Part shown: positions 39,395 to 48,217 of the stretch, one piece after another
Numbering within the stretch: the first letter of the stretch is position 1
Layout of the letters: the number at the start of each line of letters is the position of its first letter
DNA from: Pseudomonadota bacterium
Lineage (GTDB): Bacteria > Pseudomonadota > Alphaproteobacteria > RF32 > CAG-239
DNA length: 64,000 nt
Assembly: GCA_018362935.1 (NCBI GenBank)
Contig: JAHALQ010000003.1
Coordinates: 1 to 64,000 of the forward strand
Direction: 5' to 3'
Translations under genes and position numbers: made by a program
The notes under the pieces: generated by a model
The model's database searches: none
What the model was told of the DNA's origin: nothing
The model's input: only the letters and a program-made list of their open reading frames with translations

Positions 39395-39796
39395 TTATTC
39401 AGCGCTGGCTTCTTCGGCCGGAGCAGCAGCCTCGGCAGCGGCAGCTTCAGCTGCGGCTTTGGCTTTTTCTTCTTTTTCCTTCAATCTTTCCTGAGCCTTG
39501 GCTTTGGGAGCAGATTTGTTCGGCTGTTCACGCAGGGCAACTTTGGCAGTCAGGCCGAGGTTAGACAGCATTTTCTGCAATCTTTCGGTCGGCTGGGCAC
39601 CCTGAGCGAGCCAATATTTGACGCGTTCTTCATTAATGGTGAATCTTTCAGCATGATCCTGAGGCAGCATCGGGTTGTAAGAACCCAGTCTTTCAATAAA
39701 ACGGCCGTCGCGCGGAGATCTCTGATCTGCTGCAACTACTTTGTAAAACGGACGTTTTTTGGAACCGCCGCGTGATAATCTGATACGTACTGACAT
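39395..39796 (-). CDS. rpsP: 30S ribosomal protein S16
   Basis: 133 residues. Core MSVRIRLSRGGSKKRPFYKV and DGRFIERLGSYNP are typical. About 45 extra C-terminal residues are alanine/glutamate/lysine-rich (KEKEEKAKAAAEAA), a frequent extension in alphaproteobacteria. Between ffh and rimM as in most bacteria. Confidence 0.95.
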   Translation of the reverse strand: MSVRIRLSRGGSKKRPFYKVVAADQRSPRDGRFIERLGSYNPMLPQDHAERFTINEERVKYWLAQGAQPTERLQKMLSNLGLTAKVALREQPNKSAPKAKAQERLKEKEEKAKAAAEAAAAEAAAPAEEASAE

Positions 39797-39819
39797 TTAT
39801 TTTCCTTTCTTTGTTTCAG

Positions 39820-41196
39820 TTATCTTTTTCCGCCAAACACCGGGCCTGTCGGAAAGTTTTTTAACATGGCCGGCGACAGCATGTTTTTCATACCGCCGTT
39901 ACGGCCGATTTTCTTCATCATGGCCGACATCTGCTCATATGACTTGAGCAGCTTGTTGACCTCGTGAACTTCTACCCCGGAGCCTGCCGCAATGCGTTTC
40001 TTGCGGGATGCCTTGATAATATCGGGCTGCCTTCTTTCGGCTTTGGTCATCGAAAGAATAATCGCCTCCTGTTTTTTTATCAAATTGTCGCCGACTCCGG
40101 CAGCTTCAATCTGACTCTTAAATTTGGACAAGCCGGGAATCATTCCGATTATCCCCCCGACCGAGCCCAATTTTTGAACTTGTTTTAACTGGCTTAACAT
40201 ATCGTTTAAGTCAAATTTGCCCTTGAGCATCTGTTCGGCCAGCTTCTGCGCCTCGTCCTGATTGACGTTCTCAATCGCGCGTTCCACCAATGACACAACG
40301 TCGCCCTGCCCGAGGATTCTTCCGGCCAGGCGGTCGGCATGAAATTCCTCAAGCTCGTCAAGCTTTTCGCCGGTGCCCAAAAACTTTATCGGCACGCCGG
40401 AAACCATTTTCATCGACAAGGCCGCGCCGGCGCGCGATGAACCGTCTATCCGGGTCAAGACCAAGCCGGTTATGCCGACCTGCTCGTTAAAGGCTTTGGC
40501 CGTGGCGCAGGCATCCTGCCCCATCAGCGCATCAGCCACCAGCAAAACCTCCGCCGGATTGGCAAACTTTTTGACTTCGGCAACTTCCTGCATCAGCGCT
40601 TCGTCAATATGCAGACGTCCGGCCGAATCGAGAATAACGACGTCAAAACCGCCTTTTTTGGCAAAATCTAACGCCCGTTTGGTTATGTCCAGCGGCTTTT
40701 CCCCGGCAACAACCGGCAGCGCGTATCCGCCGATCTGCGCGGCCAACTGGCTCAATTGCTCCTGCGCGGCCGGACGGTATATGTCCAGCGAAGCGAGCAA
40801 AACCTTTTTCCTGTTTTTGGCAGCCAGACGCTTGGCAATCTTGGCCGAAGTCGTGGTTTTGCCGGAACCCTGCAAACCCACCATCAAAATACTAACCGGA
40901 GGAACCGCCTGCAAATTGAGCTGTTCATTTTCCGAACTTAATAATTTCAGCAATTCGTCATGCACAATCTTGACGACCATCTGGCCGGGCTGAATTGAAC
41001 GGACGACCTTTTCTCCTAAAGCCTGTTCCTTGACATGGGCAATAAAATCTTTGACCACCGGCAGAGCAACATCCGCTTCCAAAAGAGCAATCCGGATTTC
41101 GCGCATGGTGTTGTTAATGTCGTCTTCAGTCAGCACGCCTCGTGAAGTTATCTTATTAAAAACAGCCGTCAGTTTATCTGTCAAACTTTCAAACAC
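39820..41196 (-). CDS. ffh: Signal recognition particle GTPase Ffh
   Basis: 458 residues. NG domain with P-loop GLQGSGKTTTSAK, DSAGRLHID, and TRIDGSSRAGAALS where most Ffh proteins have TKxDGDARGGAALS, so two switch-region positions are unusual. M domain follows (MIPGLSKFKSQ, then SAMMKKIGRNGGMKNML). It binds 4.5S RNA and targets nascent membrane proteins to FtsY. First gene of the block. Confidence 0.95.
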   Translation of the reverse strand: MFESLTDKLTAVFNKITSRGVLTEDDINNTMREIRIALLEADVALPVVKDFIAHVKEQALGEKVVRSIQPGQMVVKIVHDELLKLLSSENEQLNLQAVPPVSILMVGLQGSGKTTTSAKIAKRLAAKNRKKVLLASLDIYRPAAQEQLSQLAAQIGGYALPVVAGEKPLDITKRALDFAKKGGFDVVILDSAGRLHIDEALMQEVAEVKKFANPAEVLLVADALMGQDACATAKAFNEQVGITGLVLTRIDGSSRAGAALSMKMVSGVPIKFLGTGEKLDELEEFHADRLAGRILGQGDVVSLVERAIENVNQDEAQKLAEQMLKGKFDLNDMLSQLKQVQKLGSVGGIIGMIPGLSKFKSQIEAAGVGDNLIKKQEAIILSMTKAERRQPDIIKASRKKRIAAGSGVEVHEVNKLLKSYEQMSAMMKKIGRNGGMKNMLSPAMLKNFPTGPVFGGKR

Positions 41197-41423
41197 GCGT
41201 TTTTCCTTTTATTTAAACCTCTAACGCGCCAGTGTGCGAACCCTCGCTGACTGGCGGCACTCCTTGGAGTGTATGTAATTTTTCGGCTTTTAATATGAAA
41301 AATTCAGCTTTTTATATAAGCATTTTCGACAGTTGTCAACCTAAATTTATTGCTCTGCCGCTCTTAAAAAAACTGTATCACCCCTTATTTATATAAGCAA
41401 AACCATTACAGGAGCCTGCAAAC
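41197..41423. other. Intergenic region between ffh and the reductase gene
   Basis: Divergent 227-bp gap. A GC-rich inverted repeat with arms CGCCAGT/ACTGGCG stands near 41226-41256 in the 5' leader of ffh on the minus strand and may be a regulatory hairpin. The rest is AT-rich. I cannot fix the promoters. Confidence 0.35.
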
Positions 41424-43028
41424 ATGAAAGTTGTCATTATCGGCGGGGGCGCCGCCGGAATCTCGACGGCCACCCGTCTGCGGCGGCGTGATGAAAACGC
41501 CGAAATCGTCATACTTGAAAAAAATAAAGAATTCGGCGTGGCCGCCTGCGCCCTGCCTTATCTGCTCGGCGGCCTGATTGAAAGTTCCGAAGACATTACC
41601 GGCGCCACCGCCGAACAGATGCGCCAAATCTTCAAGATTGACGTCAAGCTTGAACATGAAGTTATTGATATTGACCGCAAAAACAAGATTCTTACGATTG
41701 AAGGCAAAACGCCTGTCAGTTATGACAAACTGGTGCTTGCCACCGGCGCCGTGCAGCTGCGCCCGGATATTGAGGGCGTCTTGGGCGACAACATATTTAC
41801 CGTGCGCGACCTTCATTCCGTCGACAAAATCAAAGTTTATTTTGAAGGCACCGGTGCCCGAAAAGTTTTGATACTCGGCGGCGGCAATGTCGGGCTTGAA
41901 ACGGCGGAAGCTTTTATGCGACTTGGCGCGGACGTCTGTGTTGTCGAAGAAGCCCCTCACCTGATGCCGCACTTTGACCCGGAAGTCATGAGGCGTTTGG
42001 AAAACCATTTGCAAAATCTTGGCGTAAAACTTTATCTGAAACGGAAAGTGACCGCATTTTGCGACAATTATGCCCTGCTCGACAATGATGTTAAAATCAA
42101 ATATGACATGGTCATTATCGCCACCGGCGTGCGTCCGGATGTCAAGCTGCCCATTATGGCAAACATTCATCTCGGACACAGCGGCGGCATCCTAACCAAC
42201 GAATATATGCAGACCAACGACCCCGATATTTTTGCCGCCGGCGCCGACGTCGAATTTACCAATGCCGTCACCGGGCAGCCCGAACGCTGGCCGAGCGCGG
42301 CGCGCTCTGTTACGCAGGGCAATATTATCGCTGATTTTATGAGCGGGCTGAAAACGCCTTTCGGCGCGGTTGTGACATGCGACATTGCTCTAATTTTCGG
42401 CTATACCGCCGCATGTGCCGGCGCTAATGAAAAACAGCTTACCCAAAGTGGGATTGAATTCCGCCGCCTTTACCTGCTGCAAAATAACTGCGACATTTAT
42501 ATGCCCAATTCCGAACAAATGCTGCTTAAGCTTTTGTATAGCCCCGACGGACGGATTCTGGGCATTCAGGGCATCGGACGCGGCGGAATTGACAAACGCA
42601 TTGACATTGTTGCCAATTTGATGAAAAAAGGCGGCACGGTTGAAGATTTAAGCCGCGCCACAGTTGCCTACTCGCCGCCCTACGCTATGGCCAAAGACGC
42701 GCTCAACAATCTCGGCAATCTGGCGGGCGCCGCACTGCGCGGAGAAATCCGCTATTATGATTTTGAGGACTTGAACCTGAACGAAGACATCTTTCTGGTG
42801 GATATCCGCCAGCCCGAAAGTTTTGAGGCACGCCATCTGCCCCGCGCAGTCAATATTCCGCTGGCAACAATCCGCAGCAATCTGGCTTCTTTTCCGCATG
42901 ACAAAAAAATTGTTTTTTACTGCGGACACGGCTACGGCGCGTATATTGCCTATTGCATTTTGCGTAACCGCGGCTTTGACAATGTTTATCTGCTAAATAC
43001 GCCGTATGATTTGGGCATTGATTTGTAA
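41424..43028 (+). CDS. FAD-dependent CoA-disulfide-reductase-type enzyme with rhodanese domain
   Basis: 534 residues. FAD and NAD(P)H domains (VIIGGGAAGISTATRL at 4-19; LILGGGNVGLETAEAF-like second Rossmann near 150), the single redox Cys42 in AACALPYLLGG as in CoA-disulfide reductases, and the dimer domain. A rhodanese domain follows from about 450, with Cys500 in FYCGHGYGAY. Such fusions reduce CoA disulfides or persulfides with NAD(P)H. The exact substrate is not provable here. AGGAG stands 9 bp before the ATG. Monocistronic and near tRNA-Glu. Confidence 0.85.
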   Translation: MKVVIIGGGAAGISTATRLRRRDENAEIVILEKNKEFGVAACALPYLLGGLIESSEDITGATAEQMRQIFKIDVKLEHEVIDIDRKNKILTIEGKTPVSYDKLVLATGAVQLRPDIEGVLGDNIFTVRDLHSVDKIKVYFEGTGARKVLILGGGNVGLETAEAFMRLGADVCVVEEAPHLMPHFDPEVMRRLENHLQNLGVKLYLKRKVTAFCDNYALLDNDVKIKYDMVIIATGVRPDVKLPIMANIHLGHSGGILTNEYMQTNDPDIFAAGADVEFTNAVTGQPERWPSAARSVTQGNIIADFMSGLKTPFGAVVTCDIALIFGYTAACAGANEKQLTQSGIEFRRLYLLQNNCDIYMPNSEQMLLKLLYSPDGRILGIQGIGRGGIDKRIDIVANLMKKGGTVEDLSRATVAYSPPYAMAKDALNNLGNLAGAALRGEIRYYDFEDLNLNEDIFLVDIRQPESFEARHLPRAVNIPLATIRSNLASFPHDKKIVFYCGHGYGAYIAYCILRNRGFDNVYLLNTPYDLGIDL

Positions 43029-43105
43029 ACGGCGCTTACGCGTATTTTATAAAAAACTTCTTGCAAGTTATAAATTTTTAAGCTATTAAGGGTGTGTCTT
43101 TTGAA

Positions 43106-43181
43106 GGTCCCATCGTCTAGCGGCCTAGGACACCGCCCTCTCACGGCGGGAACGCGAGTTCGATTCTCGCTGGGATCACCA
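43106..43181 (+). tRNA. tRNA-Glu (anticodon CTC)
   Basis: 76-nt cloverleaf with encoded CCA. Acceptor GGTCCCA pairs with TGGGATC, one G-T pair, discriminator A. Anticodon stem CCGCC/GGCGG with CTC in the loop. T-arm GCGAGTTCGATTCTCGC intact. Confidence 0.95.
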
Positions 43182-43221
43182 TTATACTAAACCCGCCGTA
43201 AAGGCGGGTTTAGTATAATGG
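43179..43221. repeat. Perfect 19-bp palindrome starting in the tRNA-Glu CCA
   Basis: Arms CCATTATACTAAACCCGCC and GGCGGGTTTAGTATAATGG with a 5-nt loop. The left arm uses the last three bases of the tRNA. A T-run does not follow, so it is not a typical terminator. It may be an RNA 3'-end processing hairpin or an element boundary. Confidence 0.7.
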
Positions 43222-43331
43222 TAACCTTGGAAAAACGAACTCGCGGAAAAGTGAGTTTGACAAGGAGGAGCAGCGCAGACGGGAGTATGCGCGCCCTTGC
43301 GACGACGCAGCGGCCAATGCGCAGCATGGCC

Positions 43332-43350
43332 ATTCGAGCTGGGATTACCA
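43332..43350 (+). repeat. Degenerate copy of the tRNA-Glu 3' end
   Basis: ATTCGA, a gap, then GCTGGGAT-T-ACCA, matching the T-loop to CCA part of tRNA-Glu (TTCGATTCTCGCTGGGATCACCA) with a deletion and one change. Could be a remnant attachment site or tRNA duplication. From 43222 to 43331 I see no gene. Confidence 0.4.
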
Positions 43351-43353
43351 ACA

Positions 43354-43378
43354 AAACCCCTCCATAACGGAGGGGTTT
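43354..43378. terminator. Hairpin terminator downstream of tRNA-Glu
   Basis: Perfect 10-bp stem AAACCCCTCC/GGAGGGGTTT, loop of 5, short T-rich tail (GTTTGTCG). Weak T-run, so moderate confidence. From 43379 to 43458 nothing else is seen. Confidence 0.6.
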
Positions 43379-43458
43379 GTCGTTAATCAAGCGAGAATAT
43401 CCAATTCCGACTATTGTCCTGTTGCGTGGTGCTCCCGCTCCTGCAAAGTATTATAAAT

Positions 43459-44031
43459 TTATATATTTTTACAACGGCATCCTTCCAAATGGTCGTTTAT
43501 AAAACCGGTGGCCTGCAAATGGGCATAGCAGATCGTTGAGCCAAAAAATTTAAAACCCCGTTTTTTCATATCCTTGCTCATGGCATCGGACTCAGGCGAT
43601 GTTGCCGGAATCTGGCTTAGAGATTTGAAATGATTGATAATGGGCTGCTGTTTGGGAAAGAACGATAAAGTATAAATGTAGAAACTGCCAAATTCTTTCT
43701 GAATCTCCATAAACCGCTTTGCATTATTGATTGTACTGGTGATTTTCATCCTGTTTTTGATAATGCCGTCAAATTTCATCAACCGCTCCACATCTTCCGA
43801 TGTCATCTGCGCAATTTTCTTTACATCAAAATTATGGAAGGCTTCCCGGTACCCTTCTCGTCTTTTTAGAATGGTAATCCACGACAATCCGGCCTGGGCA
43901 CCTTCCAGTACCATGAACTCAAATAAAGTTTTGTCATTCGTCACCGGCCGGCCCCATTCTTCATCATGGTATTTGACGTATAATTCATCCGTACCGCACC
44001 AGCTGCAGCGGCCGTCCGTTAAATCCTGCAT
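43459..44031 (-). CDS. tag: DNA-3-methyladenine glycosylase I
   Basis: 190 residues from MQDLTDGRCSWCG; a GTG 12 bp upstream is an alternative. Typical Tag sequence: RCSWCG with HDEEWGRPV at the N-terminus, FEFMVLEGAQAGLSW, and the C-terminal HLEGCRC. The Cys and His at both ends bind zinc. It excises 3-methyladenine from alkylated DNA. Single gene, no repair neighbours. Confidence 0.92.
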   Translation of the reverse strand: MQDLTDGRCSWCGTDELYVKYHDEEWGRPVTNDKTLFEFMVLEGAQAGLSWITILKRREGYREAFHNFDVKKIAQMTSEDVERLMKFDGIIKNRMKITSTINNAKRFMEIQKEFGSFYIYTLSFFPKQQPIINHFKSLSQIPATSPESDAMSKDMKKRGFKFFGSTICYAHLQATGFINDHLEGCRCKNI

Positions 44032-44099
44032 AGCATTCACCACTCTATATTGTTTCCTTAAAGGATATTACCCCCTATCAATTAAAAAAACAACAAAAG

Positions 44100-45269
44100 T
44101 TATTGCACCACCCCTTTTTGCCGTCGGCCGGCATGTATATGCGCAAAGCCCATAATTAATGCCAAACCTATGGCATTGAGCAGTATTCCGGGAATCCCGG
44201 AATACTGATAAGCATAACCCATGCGCAGCGGCAATCCGCCAAAGAAAGCGCCGAGCGCGTTGCCCAAATTAAAAGCAACCTGTGCGCTTGAGGCGCCGAG
44301 CAGTTCGCTTCCTTTGGAGGCGTCGATTATCTGGGTCTGTTCCATACTGGATACGCCGAACAGTCCGAAGACGCCGATAAACATCGCCAACAGCGCCGCA
44401 TACGGATTGGATGCCGCGAAGACAATCATCACCGCCGCAGCGGTCATCAGCCCGAGCATTCCGATAATAATCGAAACCATCGAATATCGCAGCGACAGTT
44501 TTCCGGCAGCATAATTGCCCAAAACCATGCCGACACCTGAAACCGCCATAATCCATGACATATCAACTTGGGGAAATCCTGCCGAATTTACCATAATCGG
44601 GTTGATATAACTGTACCAGCCGAACAGCCCGCCGTTGCCCAGAGCAATCGTCCCCAGCAACAGCCAAGGTGCCGGACGTTTCAAAAAGTCAAACTGCTTT
44701 TTAAGGCCGTTATCAGCCATGGCTCCGACGTCGGGAACCCATTTATATATCAGAAACATGGTAATCAGCGCAAAGCTTGAAACCAGCAAAAATAATATAT
44801 GCCACGATACCAGATGCGTGATGTACACCGCCGCCGGAATACCGGCCAGATTAGCGATTGTCATCCCCGAAAACATGGTGGCAACCGCTTCGGCCTGATA
44901 TCTCGGCGGCGTTATTTTTTGCACGATGATGCCGCCGACACCGAAAAATGCGCCGTGGGGCAATCCCGAAACAAAACGGGCCAATATCAAAAAGCGGTAA
45001 TCAGGCGCTATTACCGCCAGAAGATTACCGGCACAAATAACTCCCGCAAGAACAAACAACTGCTTTTGCAACGGCCAGCGGCGGGCAATTATGACAAACA
45101 AAACCGCACCGGCACAGACACCCAAAGCATAAGACGAGATAAAATGACCGGCAGTGGCCGCTGAAATATTAAAACTGTCGGCAACTTCCGACAGGATGCT
45201 CATCATCCCGAATTCGGAACATCCCAGCGCGAAAGTTCCCAGAGCCATGGCAAATAAACTTTTCCGCAT
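44100..45269 (-). CDS. MFS efflux transporter of the AraJ/YdhP type
   Basis: 389 residues from MRKSLFAMALGTFALG, fixed by AAGGAG 5 bp upstream. About twelve transmembrane segments with the early SEFGMMSILSEVADSF region and the motif-A-like loop (FVSGLPHGAFFGVGG is the conserved TM5-near stretch). Members export sugars or drugs by proton antiport; the substrate is unknown. Lies between tag and the helicase gene, divergent from the latter. Confidence 0.8.
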   Translation of the reverse strand: MRKSLFAMALGTFALGCSEFGMMSILSEVADSFNISAATAGHFISSYALGVCAGAVLFVIIARRWPLQKQLFVLAGVICAGNLLAVIAPDYRFLILARFVSGLPHGAFFGVGGIIVQKITPPRYQAEAVATMFSGMTIANLAGIPAAVYITHLVSWHILFLLVSSFALITMFLIYKWVPDVGAMADNGLKKQFDFLKRPAPWLLLGTIALGNGGLFGWYSYINPIMVNSAGFPQVDMSWIMAVSGVGMVLGNYAAGKLSLRYSMVSIIIGMLGLMTAAAVMIVFAASNPYAALLAMFIGVFGLFGVSSMEQTQIIDASKGSELLGASSAQVAFNLGNALGAFFGGLPLRMGYAYQYSGIPGILLNAIGLALIMGFAHIHAGRRQKGVVQ

Positions 45270-45353
45270 ATAATCTCCTTTTTGTTTCACCCTAATATAT
45301 AAACGGTAAACACTCAATTTAACGCCTCAAAAAACAAAATACCAAAATAATGC

Positions 45354-45381
45354 TTGCCAAATAAAATTTTACCTGTATTGT
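45354..45381 (+). promoter_or_regulatory. Likely promoter of the DEAD-box helicase gene
   Basis: TTGCCA, 16-bp spacer, TATTGT. It implies a 5' leader of about 120 nt before the ATG at 45508, long enough for post-transcriptional control such as cold response; no conserved element was identified. Confidence 0.4.
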
Positions 45382-45507
45382 GACGCAGAGATTCTTGCAG
45401 CTCTTCTTTCTTTTTTATAGATTTTCATCAATGGATTGGAACCGAGTTGGCACGGCCTGCCGTGTTTAGATTTTCGTACTTGTAACCAATTTATTGAAAG
45501 AAACAAA

Positions 45508-46824
45508 ATGAACAATTTTGAAACTCTGGGCTTGCCCGAAAATATCATTCATTCCCTTAACAGCATCAACTTTACCACTCCGACGCCGATTCAGGAACAG
45601 GCCATTCCGGTTGCCATGGAAGGCAAAGATATTCTCGGTTCGGCTCAGACCGGCACCGGCAAAACCGCCGCTTTCGCGATTCCGATGATCAGCCATCTGA
45701 TTGACAACCCCCAATCCTCTGCCCTGATACTGCTGCCGACCCGCGAGCTGGCACAGCAGGTGCTGGAAGCCGCAAACAGTTTTCTCGGCAAAAACTCAAA
45801 AATATACACGGCTCTGCTTATCGGCGGCGAATCCATGCACAAACAACTGCTCCAGCTTGGCAAGGCGCCGCGCATAATTGTCGGCACTCCCGGACGTATC
45901 AACGACCATCTGCGCCGGCACAGCCTCAAACTCGACAAAACCGATTTTCTCGTCCTTGACGAAACAGACCGTATGCTTGATATGGGTTTCGGCATCCAAC
46001 TGGAAGAGATAATCCGCTTCTTGCCGCAAAAACGCCAAACCCTGATGTTTTCCGCCACTCTGCCGGCAAATATTGTCAAACTGTCAAACAAGTATCTGAC
46101 CGAACCGGTGCGGATTGCAATCGGCTCGACCACCGCCGTTGCCGCCAATGTGCATCAGGAACTCGTCAAGACCAACGACGGAATGAAATACGGCGAACTG
46201 ATGAACCAACTCAAAACCCGCGAAGGTTCGGTTCTGGTCTTTGTCAAAACCAAATACGGCGCCGAACGCCTCGCCCGCAAACTGGCAAAAGAAAACCAGA
46301 CTGCCGAAGCCATACACGGCGATTTGCGCCAAAATCAGCGCGACAAAGTCATTGCCAACTTCCGCTGCCAAAAATACCGTATTCTGGTTGCCACCGATAT
46401 TGCCGCGCGCGGTCTGGATATCCCGCATATTCAAAGCGTTATTAACTATGATTTGCCGCAGTGCCCGGAAGACTACATTCACCGTATCGGGCGGACAGCC
46501 CGCGCCGGCGCCGAAGGAACGGCCGTCAATCTGCTGACGCCTGCCGACGGTTCAAAATGGAAAGCCATTGTCAAACTGCTTAACCCTTCCGCCAGAGACA
46601 AATCCCTGCTCAGCGATACAGCTGCTCCGGTTGACGCATCGCCGCTTGCTTCAGCGGCACGCCCGATACGCAAAACAAAAGCCAAAATCTCGGCAGCCAA
46701 TCCATTTAAACCCTTTGCGCCGGATAAAAAAGCCAAAAACCGCGTTAAATTCAATAAGAATTCACAAACTTTCGTCGATTTCGGCGCAGCTGCCGGACGG
46801 CAGCCCCAGCGCCGCGGCAAGTAA
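45508..46824 (+). CDS. DEAD-box-family RNA helicase with DETD variant motif II
   Basis: 438 residues from MNNFETLGLPENII. RhlE-like core: Q-motif TPTPIQEQAIP, motif I AQTGTGKT, PTRELAQQV, GTPGRI, motif II DETD at residues 151-154 (normally DEAD), SATLPANI and HRIGRTARAG. C-terminal basic tail (about 390-438) rich in lysine and proline. It unwinds RNA, probably in ribosome assembly or decay. The Ala-to-Thr change leaves the acidic residues needed for catalysis intact. The Shine-Dalgarno is weak (GAAAGAAA). A terminator follows. Confidence 0.9.
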   Translation: MNNFETLGLPENIIHSLNSINFTTPTPIQEQAIPVAMEGKDILGSAQTGTGKTAAFAIPMISHLIDNPQSSALILLPTRELAQQVLEAANSFLGKNSKIYTALLIGGESMHKQLLQLGKAPRIIVGTPGRINDHLRRHSLKLDKTDFLVLDETDRMLDMGFGIQLEEIIRFLPQKRQTLMFSATLPANIVKLSNKYLTEPVRIAIGSTTAVAANVHQELVKTNDGMKYGELMNQLKTREGSVLVFVKTKYGAERLARKLAKENQTAEAIHGDLRQNQRDKVIANFRCQKYRILVATDIAARGLDIPHIQSVINYDLPQCPEDYIHRIGRTARAGAEGTAVNLLTPADGSKWKAIVKLLNPSARDKSLLSDTAAPVDASPLASAARPIRKTKAKISAANPFKPFAPDKKAKNRVKFNKNSQTFVDFGAAAGRQPQRRGK

Positions 46825-46838
46825 CCGCCGGCTCAATA

Positions 46839-46867
46839 AAAAGCCTCTTTTGACAGAGGCTTTTTTA
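46839..46867. terminator. Bidirectional terminator between helicase and cheR
   Basis: Stem AAGCCTCT/AGAGGCTT with A-run and T-run sides. Serves the plus-strand helicase and the minus-strand CheR operon. Confidence 0.8.
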
Positions 46868-46871
46868 CAAC

Positions 46872-47828
46872 TTATTTTTTGAAAACTTCTTTTTTAAACG
46901 CCTCGGACGCAAAGGGGCGTTTTTCGGTCAGCATATTCGGACGGACAAAGCTTGGCATCGCCAGGCTCTCGGAATTGGGCGACGCTGAAATATCCTGAAG
47001 GCGCGGACGTTCCAGTCCGACATTGCGGCACATATAGGCACAATTAAAGCCGTTAACTTTTTCATAAAATTTTTCCACTGCGGGAACATGCTCGTTTTTA
47101 CCCAGATACAAAATTCCGTTCGGCGTCTGCACCTGGCTGATACGAGCCAAAATCTGCTCCTGATATTCCGGCGCAAAATAACGCAGGACATTGCGGCAGA
47201 TTATCACGTCATACAACGCATTGGTGGTCAGGCGGTCAAGCATATTATAGCGGCGGAATTCCACAAATTTTGAAATGTCGGGATTAATGCGCCACTGTTC
47301 GCCTTCGGATATAAAAAATTCCAGAATGCTGCGGGCGCTCAGTCCCATTTGAACCTCAAAATTGTTATAGAGCCCTTTTTGCGCCTTGGCAATTGCCAGA
47401 GAAGAAATATCGGTGCCTAGAATGTTAATATCCCAGTTTTCAATACCCACCAGCTTTTTCCTGAGCGCAAACGCGACGGAATAAGTTTCCTGTCCCGTGC
47501 TGCAGCCCAGCGACCAAAAACGAAGTTTTTTCCCGGAGCGGTTGCTGTCTATTATGCGCGGCAGCAAAACTTCCTGAAATTGTTCATAGACGTCATAATC
47601 ACGGCAAAAGGCGGTATCCGAAAAAGCCATACTTTCGACCACCTGAGCAATCAGCGCACGAGAACCGATTTTGAGTTCGGCAATCAGATCTTCCACCGAA
47701 GGATAAGCCTTTTCGCGAATAAAATTTGAGATTTTCTTATCTATGACAAAATATTGTTCTTCATCAAATTCCCAGCCGGCATTCTGGCGGAGCAGATTTA
47801 TTAAAAACTCAAAATCCTGTTTTTTCAT
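46872..47828 (-). CDS. CheR-type protein-glutamate methyltransferase
   Basis: 318 residues. N-terminal helical domain and C-terminal SAM-binding domain with WSLGCSTGQETYSVA (the motif CSTGxExYS), ILGTDISS and DVIICRNVLRYF. CheR methylates chemoreceptors. No receptor, CheA or CheW gene is in the window. The last 40 residues form a positively charged tail. It ends the operon 395-residue protein - chpT - receiver - cheR. Confidence 0.88.
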   Translation of the reverse strand: MKKQDFEFLINLLRQNAGWEFDEEQYFVIDKKISNFIREKAYPSVEDLIAELKIGSRALIAQVVESMAFSDTAFCRDYDVYEQFQEVLLPRIIDSNRSGKKLRFWSLGCSTGQETYSVAFALRKKLVGIENWDINILGTDISSLAIAKAQKGLYNNFEVQMGLSARSILEFFISEGEQWRINPDISKFVEFRRYNMLDRLTTNALYDVIICRNVLRYFAPEYQEQILARISQVQTPNGILYLGKNEHVPAVEKFYEKVNGFNCAYMCRNVGLERPRLQDISASPNSESLAMPSFVRPNMLTEKRPFASEAFKKEVFKK

Positions 47829-47838
47829 TTCTTCCTCT

Positions 47839-48204
47839 CTATACCAGCTTCAATATCGCGAGTTTGGCGGCAATAATGTCCTCGTCGAAGGGGCGCATTA
47901 TGAAATCGTCGGCGCCTCCGTCGAGCGCCTGGCGTATGGTATCGGCATCTTTCTGATACGAACAGAAAACAAATTTCGGCTGCCTGATTTTGCGGTCGGC
48001 GCGAATTTTATACAAAACGTCAATGCCGTCCATCAACGGCAGTTCCCAGTCGCTGATAATCAAATCGGCCGGGGTCTGGGCGCACAGCTCTATGACTTCT
48101 TCGCCGTCTTCGGCTTCATCAACTTCAAAATTTAAGTTTTCCAGTATCTTACGGAGAAGCATCCGCATTATTTTGGAATCGTCAGCTATGATACAACGCA
48201 ACAT
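47839..48204 (-). CDS. Single-domain response regulator (CheY-like)
   Basis: 121 residues from MLRCIIADDSKIMR, GGGGA 8 bp upstream. Acidic pocket D8/D9, phosphorylation site D52 (IISDWELP), Ser82 switch. The usual Lys of the KPF motif is Arg104 (MRPF), a change that can slow phosphorylation or dephosphorylation. No output domain, so it acts by binding a partner, possibly the adjacent ChpT or CheR. Confidence 0.85.
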   Translation of the reverse strand: MLRCIIADDSKIMRMLLRKILENLNFEVDEAEDGEEVIELCAQTPADLIISDWELPLMDGIDVLYKIRADRKIRQPKFVFCSYQKDADTIRQALDGGADDFIMRPFDEDIIAAKLAILKLV

Positions 48205-48217
48205 TTGTGAATCCCCG

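Noticed and set aside
43187..43390. A 67-codon minus-strand frame beside tRNA-Glu
   Set aside because: Runs over the palindrome and the hairpin terminator; no ribosome-binding site and no domain.
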